Shown here: piece after piece, positions 42,308 to 50,602 of the stretch | How the letters are laid out: each line of letters begins with the position of its first letter | Position numbering within the stretch: position 1 is the stretch's first letter | Source: JAXDMU01 sp963762435 | GTDB taxonomy: Bacteria > Pseudomonadota > Alphaproteobacteria > ATCC43930 > CGMCC-115725 | NCBI GenBank assembly: GCA_963762435.1 | Contig: CAVXLN010000008.1 | Span: 248,001 to 312,000, forward strand | Length of the DNA: 64,000 nt | Reading direction: 5' to 3' | The notes under the pieces: generated by a model | Told to the model about the DNA's origin: nothing | What the model saw: the letters and a program-made list of their open reading frames with translations, nothing else | The model's database searches: none | Program-made: the position numbers and the translations under genes

Positions 42308-43099
42308 ATGCCGGAAGAGCGCGCAGCGGAAGGGGCGACAGCGGGGCCGGCCCGGCTCACGATGCTGACCTTCGCGCCGATGATCGACAGCGAGCTGTGC
42401 CGCTTCCTGCTCTGGCGCTACGCCGTGCCCTATATCGAGCAGCGGCACATCTTCGGCTGGGCGTCGGTCCTGTCGCTCTTCCGTGCCTTCACGCTTCAGG
42501 TGCCGGCGCTCTATGGGCCGGGTCTCTCGGGCCTGCCCGGGCCGAAGGCCGTGGCCGATCATTTCGAGAAGATCTGCCCGCCGGAACTGTCGCTGATGCC
42601 GCCGGGCGAGCGGACCCGGATCGACGCCGATTGGAAGCGCTTCAACACCGATCTCGGCTCGGAGACGGCGAGCGTCAGCTATTACTATCTGCTGCCGCAC
42701 GAGGACATCCTGCTCGAACCCTTCGGCGAGGGCCTGCCGCCGGGCGAAGCCCGGGTGCTGAAGCCGGTCTATCCGGCGCTGCGCTGGTTCCTGGGCATCT
42801 GCCTGGGCCTCGGCGCCACCAGCACCAAGCGATCGCTCGACAGCATCCGCAAGACCTTCGACGCGGTCGATGCGCGGCTGGCCGGCGGGGGCCCGTTCCT
42901 GGTCGGCGACAGCCTCACCCTCTCGGACCTCGCCTTCGCCACCTCGGCGGCCCCGTTCCTGATGCCGGAAGGTTACACGACACCGATGCCGCCGCTCGCA
43001 TCGATGCCGGCCGAGATGCAGGCGATCATCGCCGAAACCCGCGCCCGGCCGCTCGCGGGTTTCGTCCAGCGCATCTATGGGATCCGCGCCGCCGGCTGA
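42308..43099 (+). CDS. glutathione S-transferase family protein
   Basis: 263 residues with a GST layout: an N-terminal thioredoxin-like part (RLTMLTFAPMIDSELCRFLLWRYAVPYIEQRHIFGW) and a C-terminal helical domain ending FLVGDSLTLSDLAFATSAAPFLMPEGY, which contains the usual S/T-x-A-D-like folding motif. The N-terminal half is divergent, so the catalytic residue is not clear. The start at 42308 follows a G-rich stretch; an ATG at 42269 is possible. A second GST gene follows 91 bases on. Confidence 0.8.
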   Translation: MPEERAAEGATAGPARLTMLTFAPMIDSELCRFLLWRYAVPYIEQRHIFGWASVLSLFRAFTLQVPALYGPGLSGLPGPKAVADHFEKICPPELSLMPPGERTRIDADWKRFNTDLGSETASVSYYYLLPHEDILLEPFGEGLPPGEARVLKPVYPALRWFLGICLGLGATSTKRSLDSIRKTFDAVDARLAGGGPFLVGDSLTLSDLAFATSAAPFLMPEGYTTPMPPLASMPAEMQAIIAETRARPLAGFVQRIYGIRAAG

Positions 43100-43190
43100 T
43101 CCCGGAAATTTTTCCCCGACGATTGTCGGCCCAGCCCGGCCTCGACCGTCCTTCGGGCAGCAACGATCCTCAGCCGACGGAGAATTCGCG

Positions 43191-43841
43191 ATGAGCCTCA
43201 CCCTCTACATGCATCCGCTCTCCTCCTACTGCCACAAGGTGCTGATGGCGCTCTACGAGAACGACACCCCGTTCGAGGTGAAGCGGGTCGACGATCCCGC
43301 CACCCACGCCGAGCTTCAGGCGTTCTGGCCGGTCGCCCGTTTTCCGGTCCTGCGCGACGCCGCGAACGACGACCGGGTCGTGCCGGAATCGAGTATCATC
43401 ATCGAATACCTGGCCCAGCATTATCCGGGCCCGGTCAAGCTGGTGCCCGAGGATCCGGAATTCGCCCGCCAGGTCCGCATGCGCGACCGCTTCTTCGATC
43501 TCTATCTGCACACGCCCATGCAGAAGCTCGCCTTCGATCGCATGCGGCCGGAGGGCAAGCATGACACCTACGGCATCGAGGAGGCGCGGGCGCAATTCCG
43601 CACCGCCCTCGACATGATCGAAGGCGACATGGCGACCAAGCGCTGGGCCATGGGCGATGATTTCACCATGGCCGATTGCGCCGCCGCCCCGCCGCTCTTC
43701 TACGGCAACATCCTGATGCGACCTTTCCGCGACACGCATCCGAACACGGCGGCCTATCTCGACCGGCTGATGGCCCGCCCGGCCTACGCCCGGGTGCTCG
43801 AGGAGGCGAAGCCCTTCATGCATATGCTGCCTACGGGGTGA
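43191..43841 (+). CDS. glutathione S-transferase
   Basis: A 216-residue canonical bacterial GST. The N-terminal domain starts LTLYMHPLSSYCHKVLMALYENDTPFEVKRVD with the S/C-x-x-x-K motif of the glutathione site and VPESSIIIEYLAQHYPG (the E-S pair binding the gamma-glutamyl group). The C-terminal domain has WAMGDDFTMADCAAAPPLFYG. The ATG at 43191 matches the family start. It is probably a detoxification enzyme; the co-substrate is not predictable. Confidence 0.92.
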   Translation: MSLTLYMHPLSSYCHKVLMALYENDTPFEVKRVDDPATHAELQAFWPVARFPVLRDAANDDRVVPESSIIIEYLAQHYPGPVKLVPEDPEFARQVRMRDRFFDLYLHTPMQKLAFDRMRPEGKHDTYGIEEARAQFRTALDMIEGDMATKRWAMGDDFTMADCAAAPPLFYGNILMRPFRDTHPNTAAYLDRLMARPAYARVLEEAKPFMHMLPTG

Positions 43842-43917
43842 CGGGTTTCACTATCGGAGTCCAAAAGCGCACCCAGTTCAGCGAGGATGGCATCGAATTC
43901 GACCGATTTTGTCCTCG

Positions 43918-45054
43918 CTATCTAGCTTCCACGAGAACAAGGTTACGTTCAAATTCCTCGACTTCTTGCACAACAAAAGTTAAGTGATGACAGGTGTCTA
44001 TGGAAATCCATCTTGTCGAGCCGCCCGGTGTAAGGCGTGATCTGCATCTGGCTATCTGCCTATCTCCCCAACTAAAACTCTCTCCAAGAAAGTGCGGGGA
44101 TCGAACAACTATGTCGGATAGACCGTGCATCTGCGTGTAGCCACCATCGTAAGAAAATGGATGACCTCGAACAACGAAAATTTGCTTATTGATGGTATGC
44201 CTGATCTTTCCGTTTGTGTATTTGCTGGGAGCTTCACTGGTTGTTGGTCCGCGTACGCCGTAGTCACCGCTCATAATGTCGACGTTTCGGAACTCCGTCC
44301 GAAGGGCTTGCCAAACAAGAATTTCCTTTCTCCAAATAACTCCGGTAGAATCTTGCTCAGGTACCGCAAGGTCTATCGTCCGAGGCAGCGAGCAACCCGC
44401 CAAAACAAAGCGGTTGAATCCCTTTGGACGAAGAAGGCGGATTGCACTCGCGGCTTCCCGCAACACGACTTCGACAGATTTCGAGTTGCCCGATATATCG
44501 CCAAAATCGAATAAAATAGAACAAGCATACGGAAAAAGTTGCAGCTCGTCGATCATTTCGGCAATAATCGATCGGAAATGCCCGGGCTCCGCAAGATCTT
44601 CGAACGCTGAACTGTCTAAGCGAAGGCACACCTCGCCGTTACTCTCGGGCTGGATATTTTTCAACCCTGCTCTATAGTCACTATGACCCCATCTATCGTA
44701 TCCAATAACGGGGATGACGGCGACCCCGAAGCTTCTGAGCCGCGAAGTCATATAAGCGACCACATGATCGCCGTTCTCGGCTAGAGAATCGGCAGGCCAT
44801 TGGAAGCCGTCAATCATGACTCGCGTATCGGGCCGGAATTGCAGCGCTTCGGCAATGTTGTTGGTAATGTAGTTTAGGTAGGCGATAACTGGGGTTTTGC
44901 TGCGCTTAATAAATTTGCGCTCCCGGATCTTATCTGTGAGGCGGCCCACATCAAAACAAAGCAACAATTTGCGCATCGTCGAATCATTTAAACTCTTGAT
45001 AGCCCCTAACTCGCCTTGGTTCGGTTTCAATATTACAACGTGTATGGGAGTCAT
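43918..45054 (-). CDS. T4 Beta-like protein (Beta family)
   Basis: A 378-residue protein resembling the Beta_protein family named after a phage T4 protein. It begins IHVVILKPNQGELGAIKSLN, and has blocks typical of those proteins: VMIDGFQWP, VIPVIGYDR, CLRLDSSAFED, SILFDFGDISG and FVLAGCSLPRTID. It is a predicted TIM-barrel-like fold (repeated hydrophobic strand plus acidic residue). Codon use is AT-rich against its neighbours. It starts nine bases after the metallopeptidase stop and is last in the three-gene operon. The molecular function of the family is not established. Confidence 0.8.
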   Translation of the reverse strand: MTPIHVVILKPNQGELGAIKSLNDSTMRKLLLCFDVGRLTDKIRERKFIKRSKTPVIAYLNYITNNIAEALQFRPDTRVMIDGFQWPADSLAENGDHVVAYMTSRLRSFGVAVIPVIGYDRWGHSDYRAGLKNIQPESNGEVCLRLDSSAFEDLAEPGHFRSIIAEMIDELQLFPYACSILFDFGDISGNSKSVEVVLREAASAIRLLRPKGFNRFVLAGCSLPRTIDLAVPEQDSTGVIWRKEILVWQALRTEFRNVDIMSGDYGVRGPTTSEAPSKYTNGKIRHTINKQIFVVRGHPFSYDGGYTQMHGLSDIVVRSPHFLGESFSWGDRQIARCRSRLTPGGSTRWISIDTCHHLTFVVQEVEEFERNLVLVEAR

Positions 45055-45063
45055 AACACCTCC

Positions 45064-46269
45064 TCACTCACCAATCGAAGAGAGCAAGATCTTTACCTGA
45101 TTCGAGCCGACCATATCGGAAAAGAGTGCAAAATTACCTATTTCCCTTCGGAGTCGGCCTGCGATAATTGCGGGATGAATCCGCAGATCGCGAGCGAGTT
45201 TCTCTATCGTGTCCCTGCTGGGTGATATATATGCGTCACTGCGTTTCCAAATAAGCCTGGGAATAAAGGCCTCACTCGCAAGTCGATTCGCTTCAGCTTC
45301 TCGCCTATCTTCCGACGTGACATTGAGATCATCAACGAAGGTTTCGAGCGTACCATCGACGTGTTTCCAAATATGGGCTACCTCGTGCATTAGCGTGAAC
45401 CAAAAGTTATCGAGCCTGTCATATCGCAGCGTAAGTCCGATCACGGGGGTACCATCGAGGTCCTTCAAGGCCGCCCCGTCTAATTGGGTACCTTTTAGGT
45501 GAGGCTCTATAATAACCGCTATACCATTCTTCTCCAAAAACTCTATAGCGAGCAACGGCCCTCGATCAGACCAGCTCATTTGAGCGATTTCGCGTAAAAA
45601 TGAAGCCGTTAAATTCTGCTTTTCGAAAGGGCCGAGCGCTGATTTCTTTTGCCTGCATCTCTGTATGACCCGGGCCAACCAAGCAAAAAGCGCGTAACTT
45701 GTGGTTGGAGATTTTGCTTCACCCGATAGGGTCCGCCGAAAGGACGCTGAGTTAAGCTGCAAATTAGATTCAGCTATATACGTCTTTACCAGATCTTCGG
45801 CGTTCTTTGCACCGCGAGAAGTGAGAGATTGCAGCCAACCCCGAGCCATCATCTCCTTTATAGGAAATTTAGACCAGTCAATTTCCTTTTTTTCTACGCT
45901 GTGGCTCTCCCCGAGGCCAATAAGGGTATCAGCAGAGATGCCAAGGCCGAGAGAAATTGCTCGGATCATTTGGACTGTGAGCGGTCTCTTTCGCTTTAGA
46001 ACCTCTGAAACCCGGCTGCTAGTGCCGAAGTAGGGAATCAGATCGGCTTGCTTAAGGCCCTTTTCTCCCATGCGAAACAATATGGCATCTATCGGATCGG
46101 GTGGATCGAGAGGGTATTTTCCGTTCTCAAAAGCTTCAATCAGAACTGTTAAAACCTCTAACCTATCAATCTCTGTTTGGGTAAGGTTTTCGCCACAAGA
46201 TATGAGACTCTCAACCTCTTCAAGGTAGGAGTGATATTGATCGTCGGTGCGGATGATTCTAGTTTCCAT
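45064..46269 (-). CDS. HigA-like HTH antitoxin fused to ImmA/IrrE metallopeptidase
   Basis: 401 residues. The N terminus (YHSYLEEVESLI...LEVLTVLIEAFE) is the HigA-type helical lead. An XRE-type HTH follows at about residues 60-120 (KQADLIPYFGTSSRVSEVLKRKRPLTVQMIRAISLGLG). A C-terminal zinc peptidase domain has HEVAHIWKH at residues 295-303 and a downstream EAEANRLASEAFIP glutamate segment. ImmA cleaves repressors and IrrE (DdrO system) cleaves a repressor under stress, so the fusion may control itself or its operon by proteolysis. It overlaps higB by 11 bases. The ATG at 46269 is preferred. Confidence 0.88.
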   Translation of the reverse strand: METRIIRTDDQYHSYLEEVESLISCGENLTQTEIDRLEVLTVLIEAFENGKYPLDPPDPIDAILFRMGEKGLKQADLIPYFGTSSRVSEVLKRKRPLTVQMIRAISLGLGISADTLIGLGESHSVEKKEIDWSKFPIKEMMARGWLQSLTSRGAKNAEDLVKTYIAESNLQLNSASFRRTLSGEAKSPTTSYALFAWLARVIQRCRQKKSALGPFEKQNLTASFLREIAQMSWSDRGPLLAIEFLEKNGIAVIIEPHLKGTQLDGAALKDLDGTPVIGLTLRYDRLDNFWFTLMHEVAHIWKHVDGTLETFVDDLNVTSEDRREAEANRLASEAFIPRLIWKRSDAYISPSRDTIEKLARDLRIHPAIIAGRLRREIGNFALFSDMVGSNQVKILLSSIGE

Positions 46270-46537
46270 TGGCAACATCAAACAATTTAATCGACAGGAT
46301 TAACGCAATACCTCGAGGGAAGGCGATCATTACGTGGATTTCGAACTCCCGGTCAGCTATAGGGAATAGGAAGGTCCCATCGCTCTGCAGACGCGCTTTG
46401 GGAAAGTGGCCGGCGATATCGGCAGGGCGCTTCCAGTGGGCATCGCGAAGCTCAGCAACCCAGTTCGCAATCCATCGCGCGATTTCTCGATCCTGCTCGC
46501 CTAGCGCCGCCAACTTAGCCCGCCCTATCAATCGCAA
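46259..46537 (-). CDS. HigB family toxin
   Basis: A 92-residue RelE-superfamily mRNA interferase-like protein of the HigB_toxin type: WVAELRDAHWKRPADIAGHFPKARLQSDGTFLFPIADREFEIHVMIAFPRGIALI. The W-K-x-P-A-D-I and F-P-I/NIA-type strands are the family markers. It starts with TTG at 46537, preceded by GGGAGGAAAAG. It is the first gene of the operon, so toxin precedes antitoxin, as in classic higBA. The C terminus FDVANGN overlaps the next gene. Confidence 0.85.
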   Translation of the reverse strand: MRLIGRAKLAALGEQDREIARWIANWVAELRDAHWKRPADIAGHFPKARLQSDGTFLFPIADREFEIHVMIAFPRGIALILSIKLFDVANGN

Positions 46538-46543
46538 CTTTTC

Positions 46544-46603
46544 CTCCCAGGATGGGAGCAGTTATACCAATTCGTAGTTCGTTGTCAAATTCCCAATTTG
46601 GGA
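46544..46603 (-). promoter_or_regulatory. promoter of the HigB-HigA/ImmA-Beta operon flanked by two identical-type operators
   Basis: On the minus strand a consensus -35 TTGACA (46583-46588) is separated by 16 bases from TATAAC (46561-46566). Two boxes of the same form TCCCA-N3-TGGGA lie on either side: box 2 at 46591-46603 just upstream of the -35, and box 1 at 46545-46557 at the start of the transcript, their centres 46 bp apart. The N3 differs (ATT and GGA) while the half-sites are identical. Repression by looping or cooperative binding of the HTH protein is the simplest reading. Confidence 0.65.
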
Positions 46604-46735
46604 GGATATCGTTTTAAGTCCGTGCCAGGCCACCCGCCCGGTGTCGACCAAAATCCGCGAGTAGCAAAGCCTTTGATTGGACTTAAGTCACTTTGAGAAA
46701 GCCGTCTCCTTGCCGTCATGGAAATCATCCAGGAC

Positions 46736-47410
46736 CTAAGGGCTCGCCGTTCCCCGCCTTGGGCGTTTCGCCATCCGCACGCGGATCAGCCAGAAGATCA
46801 TTACGCCCAGCACCAGGAGCTCAGGCAGGAACGGCAGCGGCGAGCCGGCGATGGCGGCGGGCATGATCTTGCGCTGGCCCAGAAAGAAGGTTGCCGAACC
46901 GATCAGAAGGGCGAAGCACATGCGCCAGAGATGGCGCGCGATGCGGGCCGCCCCAGTGAGTCCATGGCGGCGGATCATGTTGAGATCGAGGATTGCCGCG
47001 AAGAAGGCGAAGGCGCCGAAGCCATAGAAGAAGCCCGGCGCATAGCCGTCGAGCCGTCCCGCCGGATTGGCGCGCGCCTCGAGCCCGAAGAGGAGGTCGA
47101 TAGCGGCGCAGCCGAGCGCCAACAGGAAGGCCGCATACTCGAGGGCGCCGATCGTGCCGGGCTTGCGGCGCACAATCATCCAGGCCGTTGCGATGAAGTA
47201 GAGGGTGAAGATCCCGCCCACCACGACGCCCCTCTTCGGAATGAAGAGCGCCAACGCGATGCCGGTCATGGTCGTGATCGCCATGGCGGCCAAGAAAGCG
47301 GTGCCGAAGGCGCGATGGAACCGTTCGCCTTTCGCGACCGACAAGGCAGCGGCGCCGGCCATGATGCCGACAGTGCCGGCCGCGATATGGACGACGAGGC
47401 CCGGATTCAT
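46736..47410 (-). CDS. DUF2306-like integral membrane protein
   Basis: A 224-residue protein with about seven hydrophobic segments: LVVHIAAGTVGIMAGAAALS, AFLAAMAITTMTGIALALFI, GGIFTLYFIATAWMIV, an AAFLLALGCAAIDLLFGLEARAN stretch and others. An N-terminal histidine (VVHIAAG) and a GERFHRAFG motif in the second loop fit the DUF2306-type family of unknown function. Start at 47410 (ATG); a TTG 36 bases upstream is less likely. It is divergent from the HscC gene. Confidence 0.75.
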   Translation of the reverse strand: MNPGLVVHIAAGTVGIMAGAAALSVAKGERFHRAFGTAFLAAMAITTMTGIALALFIPKRGVVVGGIFTLYFIATAWMIVRRKPGTIGALEYAAFLLALGCAAIDLLFGLEARANPAGRLDGYAPGFFYGFGAFAFFAAILDLNMIRRHGLTGAARIARHLWRMCFALLIGSATFFLGQRKIMPAAIAGSPLPFLPELLVLGVMIFWLIRVRMAKRPRRGTASP

Positions 47411-47539
47411 GATCGGCAGGATAGACCAGGGTGCCTCCGGCGCCAAAGATCAGGTCGTGAATTCTTGCCGATCGGTCGCCGCTCCCGCTACTCTCGCCAT
47501 CCCCTCGATCCTAACGCCACGCTCGGGCAGGCTATCCGC

Positions 47540-49276
47540 ATGATCATCGGCATTGATCTCGGCACCAGCAACAGCCTGGTCGGCGTCTGGCGCGACGGGC
47601 GGCACGAGCTCATTCCGAATCCGCTCGGCCGGCTTTTGACGCCATCGGTCGTGACCATGCTCGACAATGGCGAGATCGCCGTGGGCGAAGCGGCGCGCGA
47701 CCGGTTGCTGTCGCACCCCAAGCGCACGGCGGCCGCCTTCAAGCGCTATATGGGCTCGGACCGTATCGTGCTCCTGGGCGGGCGCGGCTTCCGGCCGGAG
47801 GAGCTGTCGGCCTTCGTGCTGCGCGCCTTGAAGGACGATGCCGAGGCCTATCTCGGCGAACGGGTCGAGGAGGCGGTGATCACCGTGCCCGCCTATTTCA
47901 ACGACACGCAGCGCAAGGCGACCAAAGCGGCGGGCGAGCTCGCCGGCCTCAAGGTCGAGCGGCTCTTGAACGAGCCGACGGCGGCGGCGCTGGCCTATGG
48001 GCTCGACAGCTTCACGAACGCCAATACGGCGGCGCGCATCCTGGTCGTCGATCTCGGCGGCGGCACCTTCGATGTCTCGATCCTCGAGATGTTCGACGGC
48101 ATCATGGAGGTGCGGGCGACGGCCGGCGACAATTTCCTCGGCGGCGAGGATTTCGTCGATGTCATCGTCGATGCCTTCATCGACAAGGTCGGCGCCGGCG
48201 CCGGCATCCCGCCGCGCAACGCGGCCGAGCCCTTCGCCCCGGCCGATCCGCGCTATGTCGTGCTGCGGCGCCAGGCCGAGCTCGCCAAGCGCGCGCTGTC
48301 CGACAGCGAGACCGCAACGCTCGAGGTGCCGACGGGGAACGGCAAGCTCAGCTGGACGATCGACCAGGCGCAGTTCCACGAGCTGGCGTCGCCCCTCTTG
48401 AAGCGGCTGCGGCATCCCTTGGCCCAGGCGATCAAGGATGCGCGCCTGGCCCCGGAGGATCTGACCCAGATCGTGCTGGCCGGTGGGGCCACGCGCATGC
48501 CGATCGTGCGCAAGATGATCGCGCGCATGTTCGGCCGCCTGCCGGCGCAAAACATCAATCCGGACGAGGTGGTGGCGCGCGGTGCGGCCGTGCAGGCGGG
48601 CCTCAAGGCGCAGGACCGCATGCTCGACGAGGTCGTGCTGACCGATGTGTCGCCCTTCAGCCTCGGCATCGAGATCTCGCGCGCCCGGCCCGACGGTACG
48701 CGCACCTACGGCCTGTTCTCGCCGATCCTCGAACGCAACACGGTGATCCCGGCAAGCCGGGTCGAGCCCTTCCACACGGTCAAGGACGGCCAGACCGTTA
48801 TCGACGTGCAGATCTACCAGGGCGAGGCGCGGCTGGTGAGCGACAATATCCATCTCGGCAATCTGCGCGTGCCGGTCCCGCGCCGGGCGGCCGGCCAGGA
48901 GGAGATCCAGGTCCGCTTCACCTACGATGTCAGCGGGCTGCTCGAAGTCGATGTCACCGTCGCCTCGACCGGGGAAACCCATCACAAGCTGATCGAGGGC
49001 AATCCCGGGGTGCTGACGCGCGAGCAGATCGAGGCCCGCCGGCAGGATCTCGCCAAGCTCAAGGTGCATCCGCGCGAGCAGGCCGAGAATCTGGCGGTGC
49101 TGGCCCGCGCCGATCGGCTGTTCGAGGAGAGTCTGGGGCCGGTGCGCAGCCAGATCTCGGCCTGGATCGGCGATTTCACCGAGGTGCTGGAGCGCCAGGA
49201 CGACAAGGAGATCGAGCTGCATCGCCGTGCCTTCGCCGACCGCCTGGCTGAGCTGGACAAGGATCCCTTCGCATGA
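47540..49276 (+). CDS. hscC: Hsp70 family chaperone, HscC-type
   Basis: A 578-residue Hsp70, shorter than DnaK (about 640) and near E. coli HscC (556). The ATPase domain begins MIIGIDLGTSNSLVGVWRDGRHELIPN, with VITVPAYFNDTQRKATK, NEPTAAALAYGLDS and VVDLGGGTFDVSILEM. A substrate-binding domain and a short helical lid follow from about residue 370. The next real gene with a fitting partner is a DjlC-like J protein. E. coli likewise has hscC beside djlB/djlC. The stop overlaps an ATG (ATGA) of the GFA frame. Confidence 0.88.
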   Translation: MIIGIDLGTSNSLVGVWRDGRHELIPNPLGRLLTPSVVTMLDNGEIAVGEAARDRLLSHPKRTAAAFKRYMGSDRIVLLGGRGFRPEELSAFVLRALKDDAEAYLGERVEEAVITVPAYFNDTQRKATKAAGELAGLKVERLLNEPTAAALAYGLDSFTNANTAARILVVDLGGGTFDVSILEMFDGIMEVRATAGDNFLGGEDFVDVIVDAFIDKVGAGAGIPPRNAAEPFAPADPRYVVLRRQAELAKRALSDSETATLEVPTGNGKLSWTIDQAQFHELASPLLKRLRHPLAQAIKDARLAPEDLTQIVLAGGATRMPIVRKMIARMFGRLPAQNINPDEVVARGAAVQAGLKAQDRMLDEVVLTDVSPFSLGIEISRARPDGTRTYGLFSPILERNTVIPASRVEPFHTVKDGQTVIDVQIYQGEARLVSDNIHLGNLRVPVPRRAAGQEEIQVRFTYDVSGLLEVDVTVASTGETHHKLIEGNPGVLTREQIEARRQDLAKLKVHPREQAENLAVLARADRLFEESLGPVRSQISAWIGDFTEVLERQDDKEIELHRRAFADRLAELDKDPFA

Positions 49277-49687
49277 CCAGTCCCAAGAAGTCTCGCCGGC
49301 AGCTGCTTCTGCCGCACTGTCCGCTACGAAGTCGAGGATGCGTTCCGCTATGCCTTGAACTGCCATTGCTCGGAATGCCGGCGCACCACGGGCTCGGCCT
49401 TCAAGCCATTCGCCGGAATCGAACGGGCGAAGCTCACCGTGACCGCTGGGGCGGACAGGCTGATGATCTTTGGCGAGCCCGACGGGCACAACGCGCTTTG
49501 CCGCCTGTGCGGCTCGCTGCTCTATTCGGTCGTGCGCGACGGCGCCTATGTCCATGTCGCCATGGGCACGCTCGACGACCCGCCCGGCATCCGACCAAGC
49601 GCGCATATCTTCGTCGGTTCCAAGGCGCCGTGGTTCACCATCACCGACGATCTGCCGCAATATACCGAGCTGCCGACGGCCGGCTAG
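49273..49687 (+). pseudogene. GFA family (glutathione-dependent formaldehyde-activating-like) gene with an N-terminal frameshift
   Basis: From TTG 49355 on, the frame reads NCHCSECRRTTGSAFKPFAGIE, the GFA zinc block, then LCRLCGSLLY and VAMGTLDDPPGIRPSAHIFVGSKAPW. In the same frame upstream, LAGSCFCRTVRYEVEDAF supplies the family's first C-x-C, but no start codon precedes it before an in-frame stop. The ATG at 49273, which overlaps the HscC stop, is in another frame; one extra A near 49288 would explain the mismatch. So the gene is either frameshifted or shortened. A sequencing error cannot be excluded. Confidence 0.6.
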
Positions 49688-49696
49688 AGACGTTCG

Positions 49697-50602
49697 ATGG
49701 ATCCCTGGAGCCGGCTCGGCATTGCCGCCACCAGCGACGAGACGGCGATCCGCCGCGCCTATGCGGTGCTGCTGAAGCGCACGCGGCCGGATGTCGACCC
49801 GGAAGGATTCCGCACCCTCCGCACCGCGTTCGAGGCGGCGCAGCGCTGGGCCGCGCAGAATCCCGCAGCCGTCCCAACCGCCAAGACGATCGAACGGACT
49901 TTGCCGGCCGAGCCCGAGATCCCGGCGCCGCTGCCGCCGCCGCGGGTCGTGCCGGATCGCGCGGCCCATCACCGGATCGCCGCCGCGACCGAGGCCGGCC
50001 GGTTCATGGAGGCGGCCGAGCTTTGGCACGACGCCGTCGATGACGGGACGATCGGCTTTCAGGACGAGGATGCGCTGTCGGCGGCCCTGGCGCGCCGGGT
50101 TGCCGCCAATCCCGCGATCGATCCTTCGGTGCTGACCCGCCTCATCGAGCTCATGGGCTGGGCCCGGTCGGGCCAACGCTATGGCGCTGCCGACGCGATC
50201 GTCGAGCTGCTGGCGCGCCAGGCGGCCGAGGCCTGGTTCGACGGCATGTGCCGTGCCGCCGATCATTTCACCATCCGGCCCTGGCACTGGCCGCGCCGCT
50301 ATGGCGCCCGGCTGCTGCTCCAGCCGGCGCCGAGCCCGATCCGCCGGCGTTTCCCCTATCTTCCGCTCCGTGCCGATTTCAAGCCGTGGCTGGAAGGCTG
50401 GCAGCTGCATCGGTTCTATCTGCCGGGCCGCCTCGATCCGCAGCGCCTCGAATGGTGTCTCGACACGACGAGACGGGTCGATGCGCTCCTCTTCAACCGC
50501 TTCCGCCGGTTCGTCTTCACGCTGGCGGCGATTTATCTGGTCCTGATCCTGCTGGGAATCGCGGGCGCGCTCGTGGCAATCCTGGTCGGCACGGACTCAT
50601 AG
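49697..50602 (+). CDS. DjlC-like J-domain membrane protein
   Basis: A 301-residue protein starting with a degenerate J domain: WSRLGIAATSDETAIRRAYAVLLKRTRPDVDPEGFRTLRTAFEAAQRW. The canonical HPD tripeptide is replaced by RPD (H missing), as I recall for the DjlB/DjlC group. A proline-rich linker precedes an alpha-helical region, and a single TM segment (FVFTLAAIYLVLILLGIAGALVAILV) is at the C terminus. It follows the HscC gene with the GFA remnant between, and is the likely HscC cochaperone. It overlaps the convergent LysR stop by six bases. Confidence 0.75.
   Translation: MDPWSRLGIAATSDETAIRRAYAVLLKRTRPDVDPEGFRTLRTAFEAAQRWAAQNPAAVPTAKTIERTLPAEPEIPAPLPPPRVVPDRAAHHRIAAATEAGRFMEAAELWHDAVDDGTIGFQDEDALSAALARRVAANPAIDPSVLTRLIELMGWARSGQRYGAADAIVELLARQAAEAWFDGMCRAADHFTIRPWHWPRRYGARLLLQPAPSPIRRRFPYLPLRADFKPWLEGWQLHRFYLPGRLDPQRLEWCLDTTRRVDALLFNRFRRFVFTLAAIYLVLILLGIAGALVAILVGTDS

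Noticed and set aside
46614..46686. TTAAGTCC and its complement 57 bases apart as island boundary repeats
   Set aside because: Both copies lie on the same side of the island and none is seen on the other side, so they do not mark its ends.
46718..47539. N-terminal extension of the HscC frame
   Set aside because: It reads antisense to the membrane protein gene; Hsp70 similarity begins exactly at the ATG at 47540.
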